DNA from: Torreya grandis | Lineage: Eukaryota; Streptophyta; Pinopsida; Cupressales; Taxaceae | Reading direction: 5' to 3' | DNA: 64,000 bases | Assembly: GCA_037957365.1 (NCBI GenBank) | Contig: JARHVA010000081.1 | Location: 5,592,001-5,656,000 of the forward strand | Shown here: positions 48,200-59,929 of the stretch, in pieces | Layout of the letters: every line of letters starts with the position of its first letter | Numbering within the stretch: the stretch's first letter is position 1 | Position numbers and translations under genes: made by a program | The notes under the pieces: generated by a model | Seen by the model: only the letters and a program-made list of their open reading frames with translations | The model's database searches: none | Told to the model about the DNA's origin: nothing

Positions 48200-49556
48200 C
48201 TGCCATTATCATCCTAGGGATGTGCAAAATTTTCCTAGGAACTCAAACAACTATCTACCTTCTTTCTCCCCTTCGAGAGGAAAAACTACAGAGGAACACA
48301 TTAAGTCATTCTAGGTTGGTTTAAGATTAATGAATGTTACTGATGAAGATATTACATACATGTTTTTACCATTTACCTTACATGATATTGCCTACGATTG
48401 GTATCTCAATATTCAAGAAAACTTGATCGCTTATTAGAATGCATGTCAGAGAACATTTATTGCCCAATTCAAGCAAGTCACTAGACATGGGTTGGTGTAT
48501 TAACATTTCAACAGCATGAAGAGGGAGCTTAATGGTCTAATTCAAGATTTCAATGCTGGATTCTAGAAGATGCACACTTTGCGTAATCTAAAGTATAAAC
48601 CGTATGGACCATTGGCATTGGACATGTATAGAAATGCTCTAGACCCAATCACTATCATATTATTATGAAGAGATATTGTTACCACCACTATAGCTTTAGA
48701 ATACAAAGAGGCTATCAAAATTGACAGATAGTTGAACCCTCAAATACTTGGTATTCCCAACATCAATGCTAGTTTTCCATCCTTGAATCCAGTCCCTTAT
48801 GTTAATCAAAATATCCCCGATTTCAATTAAAATCAAATATGTGCACTACCTCCTAATGCAACAAACACCCAATAAAAATTATGGTTATATGAAGAACCAG
48901 GTATAGATGAACAGTCATCATCAAAATCAACATTCATTGCCCTCTAACATTGCCATTGCACAAGGAATTAATTCTACCAAAGAAAAACTAGATTCCATCT
49001 AAAAATGGTCCAAAAATCGATTAATGACTTTATAAGCATGCAAAGGAAGATGGAAAACACCAATGACCATAATAATAACCAAAATTCTAGGTTTCAAAGA
49101 TACAATAGGCCCTTTAATAGGCCTATGGATAATATAGTGTAACAGATTAACAAGTTACTTGAGATCAACATAATAGAAATGGTTATGTCCAATTAATGTA
49201 GAGTCCATAATACATCATATCATGGTGAAATTGAATGAGTGGAATTATGTGTAACATTTGAGATCTTCCAAAGGGAGATGGTAAGACAATACTTGATGCA
49301 TAATCCACCAAATTTAAATCCAGAAGTTGGATCTTCAAACAAAACAATGGTATTCGAAATGCATGAGTCTTTCTTCCCAGAAGAAGATGAAAATGAACCT
49401 AATGATAACTCTGATGAGGTGAAGGCTTTCCAACAATATCAAAAAAGAAATTATAATTTGAGGAATAAACTTCCCTTTACAAGGTTTACTCCTCCAAACA
49501 ACACTACTATTCCACCAAATCCAAGGGCTGACAACAATCCACCTCCCCCAAAATGA
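48200..49556 (+). pseudogene. gag: Gypsy gag remnant
   Basis: The retrotransposon gag core is seen as FLPFTLHDIAYDWYLNI, RTFIAQFKQVTRHGL and FNSMKRELNGL (48360-48540), with Trp and Gln codons turned to stops between them. A later open stretch (49239-49556, 105 codons) reads EVGSSNKTMVFEMHESFFPE and a Pro-rich end PPNPRADNNPPPPK. No CCHC knuckle is visible. Confidence 0.7.
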
Positions 49557-50269
49557 AATGAACAGCTCTAAAATAAGGAGGAGAAAGAAAAAGGAGGGTA
49601 TAGCATTATAGAATACATGAAAATGATCAAATCTAGCATTAATCTTCATGAACCAACTCAAATCACTGAATAAAAGGAGATCTTTAAGAGATATTTTACA
49701 CAAAAGGCAACTATCTAAAATCTGCTCACACCAATGTCATATACAAAAAAAAAAACCAAAAGTTCCACCTATTTTATTGACTATTTGAGCATTTGGAAAG
49801 AACATCCACAATTGTTTAGTCAATTCTGGAACTTCAGCCATGATGATGCCTACCTCAATTTACCAAAAGTTGGGTTTGACTCCAAGCTCATCAAAGAGGA
49901 TGGTTTCATAGTTGGATAAGACCATGGTCCCTATAATAGGAGAGTTGAATTATGTATTCATCCAAGTAGCATCTAAACCATAAGTATAGATGGCAATTAA
50001 GATATTGGTAGTGGATATTCTAGAAGGATATGAACTCCTTAGTAGAGACTGGTCCAAGTCATTGAACGGGTATGTAGCAATAAAATTATCTCACATTTGG
50101 TTACCATGGAGAGGTATTCAAAAATAGATTCAAATTGATCAAAATCCAAGAATAAAGCACCTAATTAATGAACACAATACAATGATTGAAGAAGTAAGTT
50201 ATAAATCTCCTAACCTCAAAATCTATACCTTCACTACAAAGTATGAAGTGCAAGAACCAAAAGTCTAGG

Positions 50270-50690
50270 GACCTTCCCAGTTGTGGACCTTCCACTCTGA
50301 TGGTGCAAGGTCCAAGCGACAATTAGGCATTAGACTTGAATTGGTGGACCCAAAAAGCAATAAATACTTGGCAACCTACATATTATAGTTCTCATGCACC
50401 AATAATAGAGTGAAATATGAGGCTCTAATTTTGGGACTGCATTTTTCTCTTAAAAATAATGTCTAACAACTACTAATTTATGTAGATTTATAACTAGTAG
50501 TCAATCAAGTCAAGAAAAAATACCAATGCAATCTATCATATATAAAAAGGTACAAGCATAGAGCTTAGAATTTGATTGAGTCTTTTGAGGCCTTCAACAT
50601 AGTGTTTGTGCATCGAGAATAAAATCAAGCTACTAATTCATTGGCTACTTCAACGGCCAATTTGAAACCCTATAGGAATCCAAGGTAAAA
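50270..50690 (+). pseudogene. RNase H-like domain upstream of the Gypsy RT
   Basis: Shifting frames give LWTFHSDGARSKRQLGIRLE (first acidic motif, Asp in HSDGA), TNNRVKYEALILGLHFS (motif with Glu), IYVDL-stop-LVVNQVKKKYQ (third motif), and FVHRE-stop-NQATNSLA near the end. This is an RNase H fold similar to the extra archaeal-type RNase H known in some plant Gypsy lineages. It precedes the RT here. The final Asp is replaced by Asn (ATNSLA versus the usual ADSLA). Confidence 0.7.
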
Positions 50691-51189
50691 CAATTCTCCA
50701 TTGAATTAGTACCTTTTTCATCAATTTCGAACAATGTGTAAAATTTCCAAGTCTTTGATGATGACCAACAAATTGTCTAGTTATTAACTAACTCGAGACA
50801 ATTTGAGCCTCAAATCATTGATGATAATGAAATTAACTACTTATGCTAAGAATAATTAGGGTAAAGAAGGAATCATTCATCTAAAGTAAAATTGCCTCCC
50901 TTTAGGAATGGTTTCTTTTGAAAAGACATATAATTTGGATCTCGAAGCTCAGAAATAAAGACAATCAAAAGTAAATGAATCTAAACTCAAAAGGAAGAAT
51001 CTAGGAGATGAGTATGACCCATGCTATGTCAACAGTGGTCTTAGCTACACTCTAAAGGAAAGGTAAAGGGTGAAAAATTTACTCACTTAATACAAGGATG
51101 CGATTACATAGACGTATGAAGACTTGAAGGTTTTCAACCCAAGGATCATCACCCATACAACCCCACTGAAGTCAGACCACAAACCATTT

Positions 51190-51468
51190 GGTAAAGGCAA
51201 AGGCCAATAAATCATATCCTATAATTTCTTATTCAAAAGGAAGTGGAAAATTTGTTGAGTCCAAAAATAGTTTTTCCTATCAGACATTCTACTTGGGTGG
51301 CTAATCTAGTTCTAGTCAGGAAGAAGAGTGGATAGATTAGACTCTGTGTTGATTTTAGAAACTTAAATAAAGATTCTAAGAAAGATAATTATCCATTACC
51401 TTCCCTTGATGAAGTCATCCAAATAGTGAGTGTTTGGGAATGATGTCCTTCTTGGATGGATTTTCTCA
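51190..51468 (+). pseudogene. Gypsy RT, N-terminal piece
   Basis: The translation runs LIQKEVENLL, IVFPIRHSTWVANLVLVRKK, IRLCVDFRNLNKDSKKDNYP and LPSLDEVIQIVS, then after a frameshift MMSFLDGFS. These are RT motifs 1 to 3 of Gypsy elements. The palm catalytic motif is not present because the sequence is interrupted. Confidence 0.85.
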
Positions 51469-51571
51469 TGGGCTCTATTTCTCTTTTTTCTTCTGGTAAA
51501 AATTTGGTTTGTGTGAGCCCAAGAAATTTCAAGAATCCTCCCATGATTCACCCTATAGGATGGAAAGATCT

Positions 51572-51585
51572 TGGCTCTGATACCA
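51572..51585 (-). promoter_or_regulatory. Primer-binding site next to LTR A
   Basis: tggctctgatacca on the plus strand, an exact complement of the initiator-Met tRNA end, one base from LTR A. Confidence 0.85.
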
Positions 51586-51586
51586 A

Positions 51587-52811
51587 TTTAATATCCCATT
51601 TTAGGATATTTAGAAATATCTAATTTATATTCTAATTCCAAACTTGATATAGTTCAAATAAGAGAATCACCCATGAACAACACAATATATTGCTATAATA
51701 ATCCTTTTAAAAAACCCAATGACACTATAAATATTTTATTCTCTACTTAAAATAATAGGTTACATATGATATTTTTGGAGTCAATATCCATACACAATAA
51801 TTTATACAATGAAAGATAAAAATACCGATATATAAAAACACACTTACACTACTTACCACACCCACAAATCTCCACACAACTGTACTAGAGATCCTGCACA
51901 CAACACACACACACTTTGTACCCTAGATCTAAAACTTTCAATCACATTCAAAACCTTTGAGTGAGATTGTCTTACTAAACCAAAGGGATTTTATCCTTTG
52001 ATACAAGAAATCAATGGGTTTTCATCCAATGATCTCAATCTCAAATGGCCTTTCATCCAAATAAGAGGAAGAAACTAAACACAAAGTTCAATCTCTAAAA
52101 ATTAGGAGGTTTATTATTTAACAAAGCTGCATTATAAAGCGAGAGAGATCATACTTATAGAATTTTAAAAAGGAGGAGAAATGAAATAATAATGGAGAGA
52201 GAGGAAATGGGGCGTAACATTTCACATGGGAGACAAATTATCAATAGTGGAAAGTTTGTCACCATGTGTAAAAGTCAAAAGTAAATCTCTAACTTTTGAC
52301 AAGAATTATCTCATTTCCTCATGCTTTCATAATGACACCTCTCTCACACATGTGAAGGGGAATCGGTGATATAAACTTTATCATCTTCGATCCATGTTCC
52401 CACAAACCTCCAAAAATGTCCCAACTTCCTTTTGAAATCCCCACACACTCCAAATCATGAATCCAACTAGAAATACACCACACTTCTACCCTTTGTATTT
52501 TCCACAAAGAAAAATAATCATGTAAACATTAAATAAACTAAACTTATCTCTTTAGTGAATTGGTATGCTTCACTCTATTCACATGCATTTGTTCTCATGT
52601 GAGATTTTCCGTGGGCCATGCCACATCATCCACAAGTCACCTTCTATACTGCATCTTCACCTACATCACTTGTCACAACACCATGAATAGTGACCCATGA
52701 ATAGTGATCTAACACATAATTATTCCCCTACAACACCCAACTTAACTTACATAGATTAAATAGGCTAGTGGTCTTCTAAAAATGTCTCATTTAGGGAAAG
52801 GTGACATTACA
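51587..52811 (-). repeat. LTR A
   Basis: Minus strand begins TGTAATGTCACC and ends with the worn ATATTAAA next to the primer-binding site. It shares with LTR B the ends, ctctctYacacatgtgaag, agtggagtggta-like and acctcacatgagaa-like segments. It contains three gggttttcatcc-type motifs (51985, 52016, about 52047) 31 bp apart. Confidence 0.75.
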
Positions 52812-52823
52812 TCCTCCCTTCCC
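52812..52823 (-). promoter_or_regulatory. Polypurine tract next to LTR A
   Basis: The minus strand reads gggaagggagga directly at the inner edge of LTR A, so LTR A served as a 3' LTR at some stage. Confidence 0.75.
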
Positions 52824-53362
52824 AAAAATTACTTGTCCTCAAGCAATTTAGTTTACTTCATGAATCCAAACACCAGGATCCCAAACAAATCTTTGAAACT
52901 TTTCACCATGCATCTCTGCACCACTCTGATATAGTCACAAACTATAATCCATGCACCAAGTGATGTTATAACAAACACTTTTTCTAGAGCAATTTCAACA
53001 TTTACATCTACACCACATTCTTAGGCTGACCCATACTTTGTTATATTATCTATGGCTATATTTTCACACATCAAAAACACATTATAAGAAACATAATCTC
53101 CCTCAAGCAACTCATCAAATACTCCACCATGCTCCAAGGGCATATTGTCTAACTATTTTACACTTTTAGCATGTTGCTCATGATGGATGGTCAATGACCC
53201 ATTCTCTATAATACTTATGGTTGATTTTTATTTGTGTGTATTTGCATTTAAAACGTCCATGTCCAATGCTTGCAACTTTACTTGGTTGATTTATTCCTTC
53301 ATTTACAAATCAACAAAACTCTCATGTTGTTTTACAGATGGACTAACAAACTCCTCCAACAT

Positions 53363-53623
53363 TTATAATTCTCCTCTCAATGTGAGAACATCCAATTCAC
53401 CATTATCATCACCAAATTTAGGACCTTGTTGTCCTTTATATTTCATGTAGAGTTCCTTCATGGGTTGCTCACTACCCGTTTCTAGAACTGGATCTTCTTT
53501 AGAAATTTCTACTATGAACTCTTCTTCTTTCCTCAATAGCATTTTATTATCTCTAGATCCTTCATCCATGATCCTAGATCCTTTTGATATTGTTGCAATG
53601 ATTTCAACATTTTTATCACACAT
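53363..53623 (-). other. Open frame in the short LTR-element interior
   Basis: An 86-codon minus-strand frame, starting MCDKNVEIIATISK and rich in Glu, Lys and Asp. It lies close to the primer-binding site, in gag position, and its composition resembles the acidic ORF pieces at 39354-39725 of the related element. No domain is recognised. Confidence 0.35.
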
Positions 53624-53728
53624 TATTCAAATGTCTTCATCTTTCTACATAAAAATTAGTTTTCTTCCTTGTAACTCTATCAACAAACGAATATGTAAAC
53701 ACAAACCCTCACAGGCTAGTAGGATGCA

Positions 53729-53742
53729 TGGCTTTGATACCA
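53729..53742 (-). promoter_or_regulatory. Primer-binding site next to LTR B
   Basis: tggctttgatacca on the plus strand, one substitution from the exact site, one base from LTR B. Confidence 0.8.
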
Positions 53743-53743
53743 A

Positions 53744-54837
53744 TGTAATATCCCCAAATGGGATATTTTAGAAGTACACATAAAAAATGCACAACCAAAA
53801 CACAACACAACAACAAAATATAGATTACATAAAAATACTAAATTACAATAAATCACTTATATAAATTGATCACAATCTTGGGACAAATGTGATCCTTGAA
53901 TAGAATCAGCTCAATAGTTGAGAGGGTTTTCATCCTCCAAACTTCAAGTGAACAAGAGGGTTTTCATCCTCAAATCCACAACAGAAAAAAAGAGAGTTTT
54001 TTTCCTTCTAATCTTTGCACTCAAAGGGTTTTCATTTTAAGAGAGAATAAGATGAACCAAAGGCTCAAGCTTATAAATGAGGTATTTGATATAACAAAGA
54101 TTGATTATTTACAAAGTGAGAGATATATAAAATGTAAATGAGAAAGAGAGAAGATGGAAAATTCATGGAAAAAGAATAAATTCACCACACATAGTGGGAT
54201 CACTATTGATCCATAGTGACAATCTTGTCACCATGTGCAAAAGTTAAAATTAGATAATGCTTCCTCCATGTCCTATGTATTTTTATTCCACCATGTCATT
54301 GTCTTTGTCTTCCACCATTTTCAAATAGTCAATAAAGAATGGAATCAAAGGATACAAGATCATATTCACTTCTACATGCTTCCAAAATGTGACCTCTCTT
54401 ACACATGTGAAGAAGAATCAACAATAGTGAATTTATTTCATTTACTATCATGTGTACATAAGCTTCCAAAACACCTTTTCACTATTTAACAAATAATGAA
54501 ACCATGGAGCTACCCACAAATTCATCCCATATCTCACACATGTGTCTCACATCACATATAAATCACTAAATATAAAATCACTTGTCTCTTAGTGGAGTGG
54601 TACGTGCCACTCCTTTCACATGCACTTATTCTCTTGTGAGACCTTTCGTGGACTATACCAGATCATCCACAAGCCACCTCACTTGTTGCATCATCTACCA
54701 CATCACCATGAATAGTGTTTATGTGAATAGTTAATTTGCATAATATTATTCCCTTACATCACCCAATTTAACTTACATGATTGAAATATGCTAATGTTCT
54801 TCTGTATATGTCACATTTAGAGAAAAGGGACATTACA
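53744..54837 (-). repeat. LTR B
   Basis: Minus strand begins TGTAATGTCCC and ends GGGGATATTACA, giving a perfect TGTAAT/ATTACA terminal inverted repeat. gggttttcatcc motifs lie at 53924 and 53958, with a variant at 54026. Confidence 0.8.
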
Positions 54838-55004
54838 TTATTCCTCCATTCAACCAATTGAGTGATTGGTTGAATATGGCACTCAAAGGAAAATGTGAAC
54901 CTCAAATCACATAAGGTTATCATGATTAGTTTTAGGGGACTTGATTTTTCTTAGTTTAGTCCCCCATTCAACCAATCAACTCATTAATTTAGCCAAATAC
55001 TAAA

Positions 55005-55370
55005 GTCACTTTAAAGAAAGCAACAAAGTCACTTTAGGGACACCCCAATGTCACCTCTAAAGATGTGTATAAAGTCATAAATAAATTCATCAAAAATTTA
55101 CCAATTAAGTCACCCCCAATGACACTTTTGAGATATTTACAACATTTCCTTTAAAGACATCTTAATGTCACCTCTAAAGACACCTAAATTTTGTTTGCTA
55201 AAGATACCCTAACATTAACTCTAAAATCCTAAATTTACCTCTAAATTCAACTTAACATTTCCTCCTAAATTCACCTCTAAAGTCATCCTAATGTTGCATG
55301 TTGTAGTCACATGCTCTAAAGGCACCCTAATGTTAACCTCTAGAGACACCTCTTACATACGACTTTAAAT
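55005..55370. repeat. Degenerate short repeat of the cctctaaagacaccctaatgt type
   Basis: The phrase (a)cctctaaag-acacc-ctaatgt recurs about nine times in worn form (for example 55034, 55158, 55272, 55314, 55338) with spacings of roughly 30-60 bp. There is no coding signal. Confidence 0.6.
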
Positions 55371-56700
55371 CTGACTTAAGGATTTTGATTTTGACAAAAA
55401 AAATTAGGAAGCTTTGAGGTGGCTTTAGAGGGTGAATTTAAATGGTCTAAATGTTATACTGTAATGTTTATTCCAAGTCTCAAACTATTAAAAACAACAC
55501 TATATCATAGCAATTATTCAAACAAAATTCAACAAAAAAAGAAATTCAGGGGTAGGAATTTAAGAGATTTATTAATGTTGAGATAATATAAACTTTGATA
55601 AGAGTTTTGTTGAAGTAAAATGCAATACTTTTGAAAAATGCAACGATATATGACACAAATATTTTAAGATTTGATAACATTCACATGAAACTTACAATAG
55701 GTTAGAAATATTAAAAAAAATTGAATAAACAAGAAAAGAGAAATTATGCTATTAGAAGTCAAAATACTGTATTGTCAAAGTTAGAAAAGAAAGAAGTGAA
55801 ATAAACTAAGTTAGAAAAATGAATAATACATTATGAAACTAAATTGCACTAAGAACTAATCTAAGAATCAAAGTAAAGCAAAGTTAAATAAAAGTTAACA
55901 ACAAAATATTGACTAAAAGAAAGAGATGAAGAAAGAGAGTTAACTCAAATTTAAATGAAATAAAAGTTTTACTGAGAAATGATATATTTCATCACTATTT
56001 ACAAATAACTCTTAGAAGAGTAATCACTATATAAATATAAATGACCAATTTCATAAGAAATGCAAAGTATTCATTATTATTTACGAAAAATACAATGACA
56101 TTTTTCATATATAATTATTTATTTTTGCAATCATAAAATGAATTAATACTTGAATAACTTCAGATAATCAGTTTATAAATTAAATACTAAACTTGGATAT
56201 ACTTATGTGAATCAAGCAATTTACTTCATTGTTAAAGTATATTTTGTTTGGTCTTCTTGCAAGTGATATTCAATCTCAAATATATTTTATGGAAAGGAAA
56301 CACAATATAAAATTTGTAATCAAAGAGCTTTTGTACCTATAGATAGTTCTCCTCTTGAAATGACATTCAAGTCTTCTTTTAAAGCTTCCTTTGTAAAGGT
56401 AGTTATATTTTTAAGTTATGACTAAATTTTAGTTAACTAATTATTAAAATTAATTAGCTTTAATAAAGTTAACTATTTTTATAATTTTATTTTAAATAAG
56501 AAGTTCACAAATAGAAATTATATTTAAACTGAAAATAATTCCACAAGGACTTGAGACTTGAGAAATAAATGTTATTGAAAACAAATACCAAGTATCTCTA
56601 AATGGGTGAGACACCACATTTGAATTTAAAACAACTTAATTAATCATTTAAGCAAGTCATTATGTATATTGAACAATTATGATGACTAAGCCTACATTAT
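55371..56700. other. AT-rich sequence with no supported feature
   Basis: Mostly A-rich plus strand. The stretch near 55500-55600 resembles 15430-15525 in the same orientation. Nothing else is recognised. Confidence 0.5.
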
Positions 56701-57520
56701 TTTAACCATTATTTTACATTTTAAAAATTTATCCATTTCAATTTTCAAAATTAAAATATAAAGGAGCCATAACAATTTTATATCAGGATACCAAATTATT
56801 CAAGTAAAACTAACAATTATATCACAACATATTTCATGATAATGTCAAACTAAAAAGAAATATGTTGATAGCTTAGAAACCAATTATCATATCTATCCAA
56901 TCTTAAATGAAAATAAAGTATTATATGCAATGAAATTTTGAGAATAATAAACAAGTTTGTTGAATCAAAGCATTAGAAAACAACTATTTTTCATCAGAAC
57001 CCTCCTCATCCATGAACAAATAAATTAACAGTGCACTCATATCAATAATGCATTGTGTGTATTCAAGTGACAAAGCTGATGTTTCAACCACATTTGTGCC
57101 ACTAGACTCATTATCAACCTACATGATTTAATTCATTAATTGACATTTGAACCATTTATCCATTTCAATTTTCAAAAATATAAAAGAACCATCACAATAT
57201 TATATTAGAGTACCAAATTATCCAACTGAAATTAGCAATAATATCACAATATAATACATGATAATGTCAAATTAAAAGGAAATATGCTGACAACTTATAA
57301 ACCAAGTATTGTATCCATCTAATCATAACTGAAATTAAAGTATTATATGTAGCGAAAGTTTGAGAATAATAAACAAGTTTGTTGAATCAAAGTATTATAA
57401 AATAACTATTTTTCATTAGAAGCCTCCTCATCCGTGACCAAATCAATTAATGGTGCACCCAACTCAGTCATGTATGTGTACTCAAGTGTCAAAGTTGGCA
57501 GTTCAACCACATACATGCCA
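56701..57520. repeat. Tandem duplication of about 0.4 kb
   Basis: Unit 1 (about 56701-57101) and unit 2 (about 57131-57520) share atccatttcaattttcaaaa, gagaataataaacaagtttg and ccacatRcatgcca-like ends, at an offset of about 420-427 bp. They are clearly diverged with small indels. No open frame is shared. Confidence 0.85.
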
Positions 57521-57893
57521 TTTCACCAACTTCAAGTTAGATTTTATTTAGTATGTGCATTATAACATGCTGGGATGAAGAGTCACTAATGTGTTTATAA
57601 CTCAAGGAAGAAAAATTATTGAGAGTATCCATAAAGGTATTTGAAGTAATCACAATTGCACTCAAAATAACATTACCAAGAATAAGATTAATTTAAAAAA
57701 ATATTTCAGTATTCTAGGGTATAACATAAATAGTTGGAAGGGCTTTATTGTGAACAATTTATGTCTTCTGAGAAGAAACACTTGGCAAACCATGCCCAAA
57801 AAGATGAAATCACAAATCACCTCATCTCTTTCTTCTATAAAATTTATTTCCATGGAGGGAAAAATTGACATGTGGGATAGAGTTAAGAACATC

Positions 57894-58220
57894 TTAAAAA
57901 TTGGAGTCATTAGCATCAAAATGCAAAGATACTCTAGTTCCATGATTTAAGGTATGAAAATACATTAGAGACCCTTCAACCCTTAAAGGGTTTGCCTTGG
58001 TAGCTATTCTGGTGAGGGATTTGACTATTTTTCCTTTGACCTCCTCTACCCAAAACATTTTGATATGTAGAGACCCTTCAACCCTTAAAGGGTTTGCCTT
58101 GGTAGCTATTTTGGTGAGGGATTTGACTATGTTTCCTTTGACCTCCTCTACCCAAAACATTTTTATATGTACTTGGAGAACCTTAGCTCTGTATTTGAAA
58201 ATTATAATCATGTGAGACAA
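57894..58220 (-). other. 108-codon open frame spanning the 102 bp duplication
   Basis: A minus-strand frame with two copies of IKMFWVEEVKGKIVKSLT, followed by ATKANPLRVEGSL. It recalls no family I know. Because of the in-frame duplication the ORF is longer than chance would give from single-copy sequence, so openness alone is weak evidence for a gene. It could be a captured or decayed element piece. Confidence 0.3.
57967..58170. repeat. 102 bp tandem duplication
   Basis: Units 57967-58068 and 58069-58170 differ at three positions only. The unit length is a multiple of three and keeps the minus-strand frame open. Each unit contains the near-palindrome acccttaaagggt. Confidence 0.95.
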
Positions 58221-59770
58221 TCAAAACATTTAAAACAACTTTCACATTACTACTTAGTTTTGATTTTATATTTAAATTGACAAATTAAATTTGAAATGCA
58301 TCATTCTTAGACTTATATGAAGTTGACAAATTAAAATCATTATTGTATTCTAATTTCAAATAATCTACAATTCATCCAATTTATATATTAAAAAACCAAT
58401 TCATATCAACATTGAGAAATGATAAAAAAAGTAATTAATTAAATGTAGAAACATACTAGTAGTCTGATTGAGAAATTAAAATTCCAAACATAAGCCAAAT
58501 TTGAATTTGGAAACCAACATTCTAAGTCCACACAACTTTCAAGTATAAAACAAAGAGTGGATAAATGATTATGACCCTAAACCAAAAAACTATTCAATGA
58601 AATTAAATTGAAAACTACCATATGCTTCTAGAGCAAACTGAAATTGCCATGTGCTTCTTGAAACCATATTCAATTTTAAATATTGGTGAATACCCACATA
58701 ACCTTATTTCTAAAAGACTGTTAGTAGTATGTAATAAAATCAGACCTTTAAAACAACTCATTGTCAAAATTTCATATTTATGATATCTTTTTTTTAAGAT
58801 TTATTAATATAAACAGAATTTATAATGATATATAAATTATGCAATTATTATTTCCCTTATCAAGCTAGCATACAAGTGAGTCTCATAAATTTATGACAAC
58901 TAAAAAATCAAACCTAAGGGAAATGAAGTTAGAAGTTGTTGTCTACTTAGAAGGATCTTGTCCAAAAATATCTTATGCTTTTACCTCTAGTCTATCATTT
59001 TCATAATTCTAATTTCTATGTCCTCTATTAACAACCCATCATAGTCAATTGAACACATTATGTTATCGTCTACTAATAACAACCCTTTCTAAATTCTATA
59101 TCTATTCTTAAATTTAACCCAACCCTACATGGTCATCTTTTCTTTTGATTTTCACTCTCAGACAATTAGAACTGTCAACAAAAAATTGTTGCAAATTAAG
59201 TATATCTCTTCATAATAATTTATAGAAATAATAGTTTTCATATTTAACATCTTGTCAAAGGAAAAATGGGTGAATAATGTACATCTTTAAGGTTATAATA
59301 TTTATAATTGTACACCTATTAGAACACATTAAAAATTTATTTATTTTAATAAAAAATAGGGTAAAACATATTTGTGAACTCAAACTATTGGTTTTCAATC
59401 ATTTTTTATTTGGATTTCATTTTTTTCAATTTATTTTTCTTTATTTTCCTATAAATTACATTTTGATAGTTGTAAAACTCGTAAGAGTTTTCATTTTTGG
59501 CTAATTGGTCATCAATTTTATCTGATCTATGGTGTGAAGGTTACTACGCTCATACTCAAGCCATTAGACAACACTGTATGTATATTTTAGTTTCTATATA
59601 TCTCATGATATATTGTAAATACTTAAGATTTTGTTTTCAGTTAGAGGAACCCTTCAACTATTCATTCTTGTAGTGCACTGTAAAGTAACTATCCCCAAAA
59701 CAATAATATCAATGTGCTCTAGAAATGATGAGTGCTAATTGAAGGGATTTTGTAGTGTGTTCAATATTGT
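58221..59770. other. AT-rich sequence with no supported feature
   Basis: No domains, repeats of note or element ends were found. The open frame at 59277-59504 is a Phe/Ile-rich artefact. Confidence 0.5.
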
Positions 59771-59929
59771 AACTTGGATTGGCATCATGTTTTCTATTTT
59801 CTCCCCTATCTCGACCTTCGGGGGTTGCGAAAGGGTTTCCTTCCTTCTATGATCAATGTTATTAATTTCCCTTGTTGTATCATGTTTTTCTTCTCTATAT
59901 TATTTCTCTTTTTGGCTATCTTGACCACT

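Larger units (their letters stand above)
48080..51468 (+). mobile_element. Gypsy-type LTR retrotransposon fragment
   Basis: Plus-strand order: gag (about 48200-49560), a decayed protease-position stretch (49740-50250), an RNase H-like domain (50270-50680), and the start of RT (51190-51468). Homology stops inside the RT just after SFLDGFS, where minus-strand LTR-element sequence starts, so the catalytic YxDD, second RNase H and integrase are missing. No LTR belonging to it could be identified. Confidence 0.75.
51469..54837 (-). mobile_element. Non-autonomous LTR elements, partial tandem (LTR-interior-LTR-interior start)
   Basis: Two related LTRs on the minus strand, 53744-54837 and 51587-52811. 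Each is followed (minus direction) by its own initiator-Met primer-binding site. Between them lies a short interior (52812-53728) ending in a purine tract; after the second primer-binding site about 100 bases of interior remain before the Gypsy RT at 51468. The two LTRs are clearly diverged. They may be 5' and 3' LTRs of one old element joined to a second, or two neighbouring insertions. Confidence 0.75.

Noticed and set aside
49335..49703. 122-codon minus-strand frame rich in Phe, Leu and Ile
   Set aside because: Antisense of the acidic and Pro-rich Gypsy gag tail; no support.
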